From the NCBI GenBank assembly GCA_035295705.1, contig DATGIN010000273.1:1-14124 (forward strand): DNA of 14,124 bases, given 5' to 3'. The notes beneath the pieces are model-generated. The model made no database searches. It was not told the DNA's origin and was given only the letters and a program-made list of their open reading frames with translations. The position numbers and the translations under genes were made by a program. Below, piece by piece: positions 13,472 through 14,124 of this stretch. Position 1 is the first letter of the stretch; every line of letters begins with the position of its first letter. This DNA comes from Poindextera sp035295705 (GTDB taxonomy: Bacteria > Pseudomonadota > Alphaproteobacteria > Caulobacterales > Caulobacteraceae).

Positions 13472-14124
13472 ATGTCTGATTCCCAGGGCGCGCAACCGCT
13501 CAGCGCGTCGGTTAGTGAGGCTTTACGTCCGGAAATCGACGTCAAGGCCATGCCGCATATCCTGCGGCGGATCGTTCTGATGGCCTGGCGGATGGAGCCG
13601 CTGCAGGTGGGCCTGGCGATCCTGTGCGCGCTCGGCGCCGCGATCGCAAACCTGTTCGTGCCCCGCCTGTTCGGGCACGCCATCGATGAGATCACCCGCC
13701 TTTTCAGGGCTGTGACGGCGGCACAGCACGCTCACGCGTCATCGGGCGCGCTCGCGCATCTGCAGGCGGGCGCCACGAACGCACTGTGGGTGACCGCGGC
13801 GCTGGTGGTCGGCGTGAGCGTCGTTCAGGGCGTCTTGACCGGCCTCTCCGGCTACCAGGCCGAGTGGGTCAGTCAGAAGGTCGGCTACCAGCTCCGGCTC
13901 GACTACTTTCGCCAGCTGCAAAGGCTTTCGTTCGGCTTCCACGACAAGATCCACTCCGGCGACCTCATCACGCGCGGCATGATCGACCTCGAAGGCACGC
14001 GCATGTTCATCCAGAACGGGATGATGATGGCGCTGACGCTGGTCCTCCTGCTCGTCGTCGCCACCTACCTGATGTTCGCGACCGATCCGGTCCTTGCGGC
14101 CCTCGCGTTGCTCTTCGTGCCGGT
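13472..14124 (+). CDS. ABC transporter (exporter type), N-terminal membrane domain, 3'-truncated
   Basis: 217 codons are visible before the window ends. They encode a cytosolic tail of about 40 residues, then membrane segments near 45-66, 104-124 and 186-204 and the start of a fourth at 208. The stretch 'GYQLRLDYFRQLQRLSFGFH' (138-157), then 'HSGDLITRGMIDLEGTRMFI', is typical of the first coupling-helix region in type-IV exporters of the MsbA/LmrA/multidrug type. The ATP-binding domain would follow outside the window or lie in a partner gene. The export substrate is unknown. The ATG at 13472 has only a weak GGAA 9 nt before it. An Ala/His-rich loop of about 30 residues (78-103) sits between the first two segments. 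The upstream gap carries the inverted repeat and separates it from the divergent VOC-kinase operon. Confidence 0.88.
   Translation, partial: MSDSQGAQPLSASVSEALRPEIDVKAMPHILRRIVLMAWRMEPLQVGLAILCALGAAIANLFVPRLFGHAIDEITRLFRAVTAAQHAHASSGALAHLQAGATNALWVTAALVVGVSVVQGVLTGLSGYQAEWVSQKVGYQLRLDYFRQLQRLSFGFHDKIHSGDLITRGMIDLEGTRMFIQNGMMMALTLVLLLVVATYLMFATDPVLAALALLFVP

Noticed and set aside
1..14124. CRISPR array, tRNA, rRNA, insertion sequence or integrase
   Set aside because: I saw no regularly spaced repeats, cloverleaf, terminal inverted repeats with a transposase, or integrase-like protein anywhere in the window.

Overview
The window reads as high-GC chromosomal DNA from an alphaproteobacterium. 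Gene content and codon use (G or C at nearly every third position) resemble Caulobacteraceae such as Phenylobacterium or Caulobacter. That assignment is inference from gene content; there is no rRNA or other taxonomic marker here. Genes are tightly packed, with several 4-nt overlaps, and I see no tRNA, rRNA, CRISPR array, insertion sequence or integrase.

Left part (1-1791, + strand): a PhyH-type 2-oxoglutarate/Fe(II) dioxygenase cut by the window edge, a SnoaL/NTF2-like protein with a strong ribosome binding site, and a 129-residue protein I do not recognise. The dioxygenase gene is clearly poorer in GC than its neighbours. Next (1827-4525, - strand) come a saccharopine-dehydrogenase-like oxidoreductase and an M32 carboxypeptidase, 8 nt apart in one operon. 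Diverging from them (4649-7022, + strand) is an OPT-family peptide transporter, possibly preceded by a seven-codon leader ORF, followed 5 nt later by a GrpB/UPF0157 gene. A decayed, frameshifted N-terminal piece of a short-chain dehydrogenase (- strand) lies between grpB and the next unit.

Centre (7307-9365, + strand): a luciferase-like flavin monooxygenase and an alpha/beta hydrolase, 4 nt apart, which look like a two-step oxygenation/hydrolysis pair with unknown substrate. The hydrolase converges on an ogt-type DNA repair methyltransferase, the two stop codons overlapping. Right part: a prolyl oligopeptidase with a probable signal peptide (10012-12117, + strand) converges, again with overlapping stops, on a VOC protein to D-glycerate-3-kinase-like operon (13327 to 12114, - strand). 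The window ends inside an ABC exporter gene (from 13472, + strand).

A unifying theme that can be argued, but not proved, is peptide use: an exported prolyl oligopeptidase, an OPT importer and a cytosolic M32 carboxypeptidase. The rest looks like ordinary chromosomal housekeeping and accessory metabolism. I find no defence system or mobile element. The best candidates for something new are the first three genes, the monooxygenase/hydrolase pair, the transporter leader and the dehydrogenase relic.
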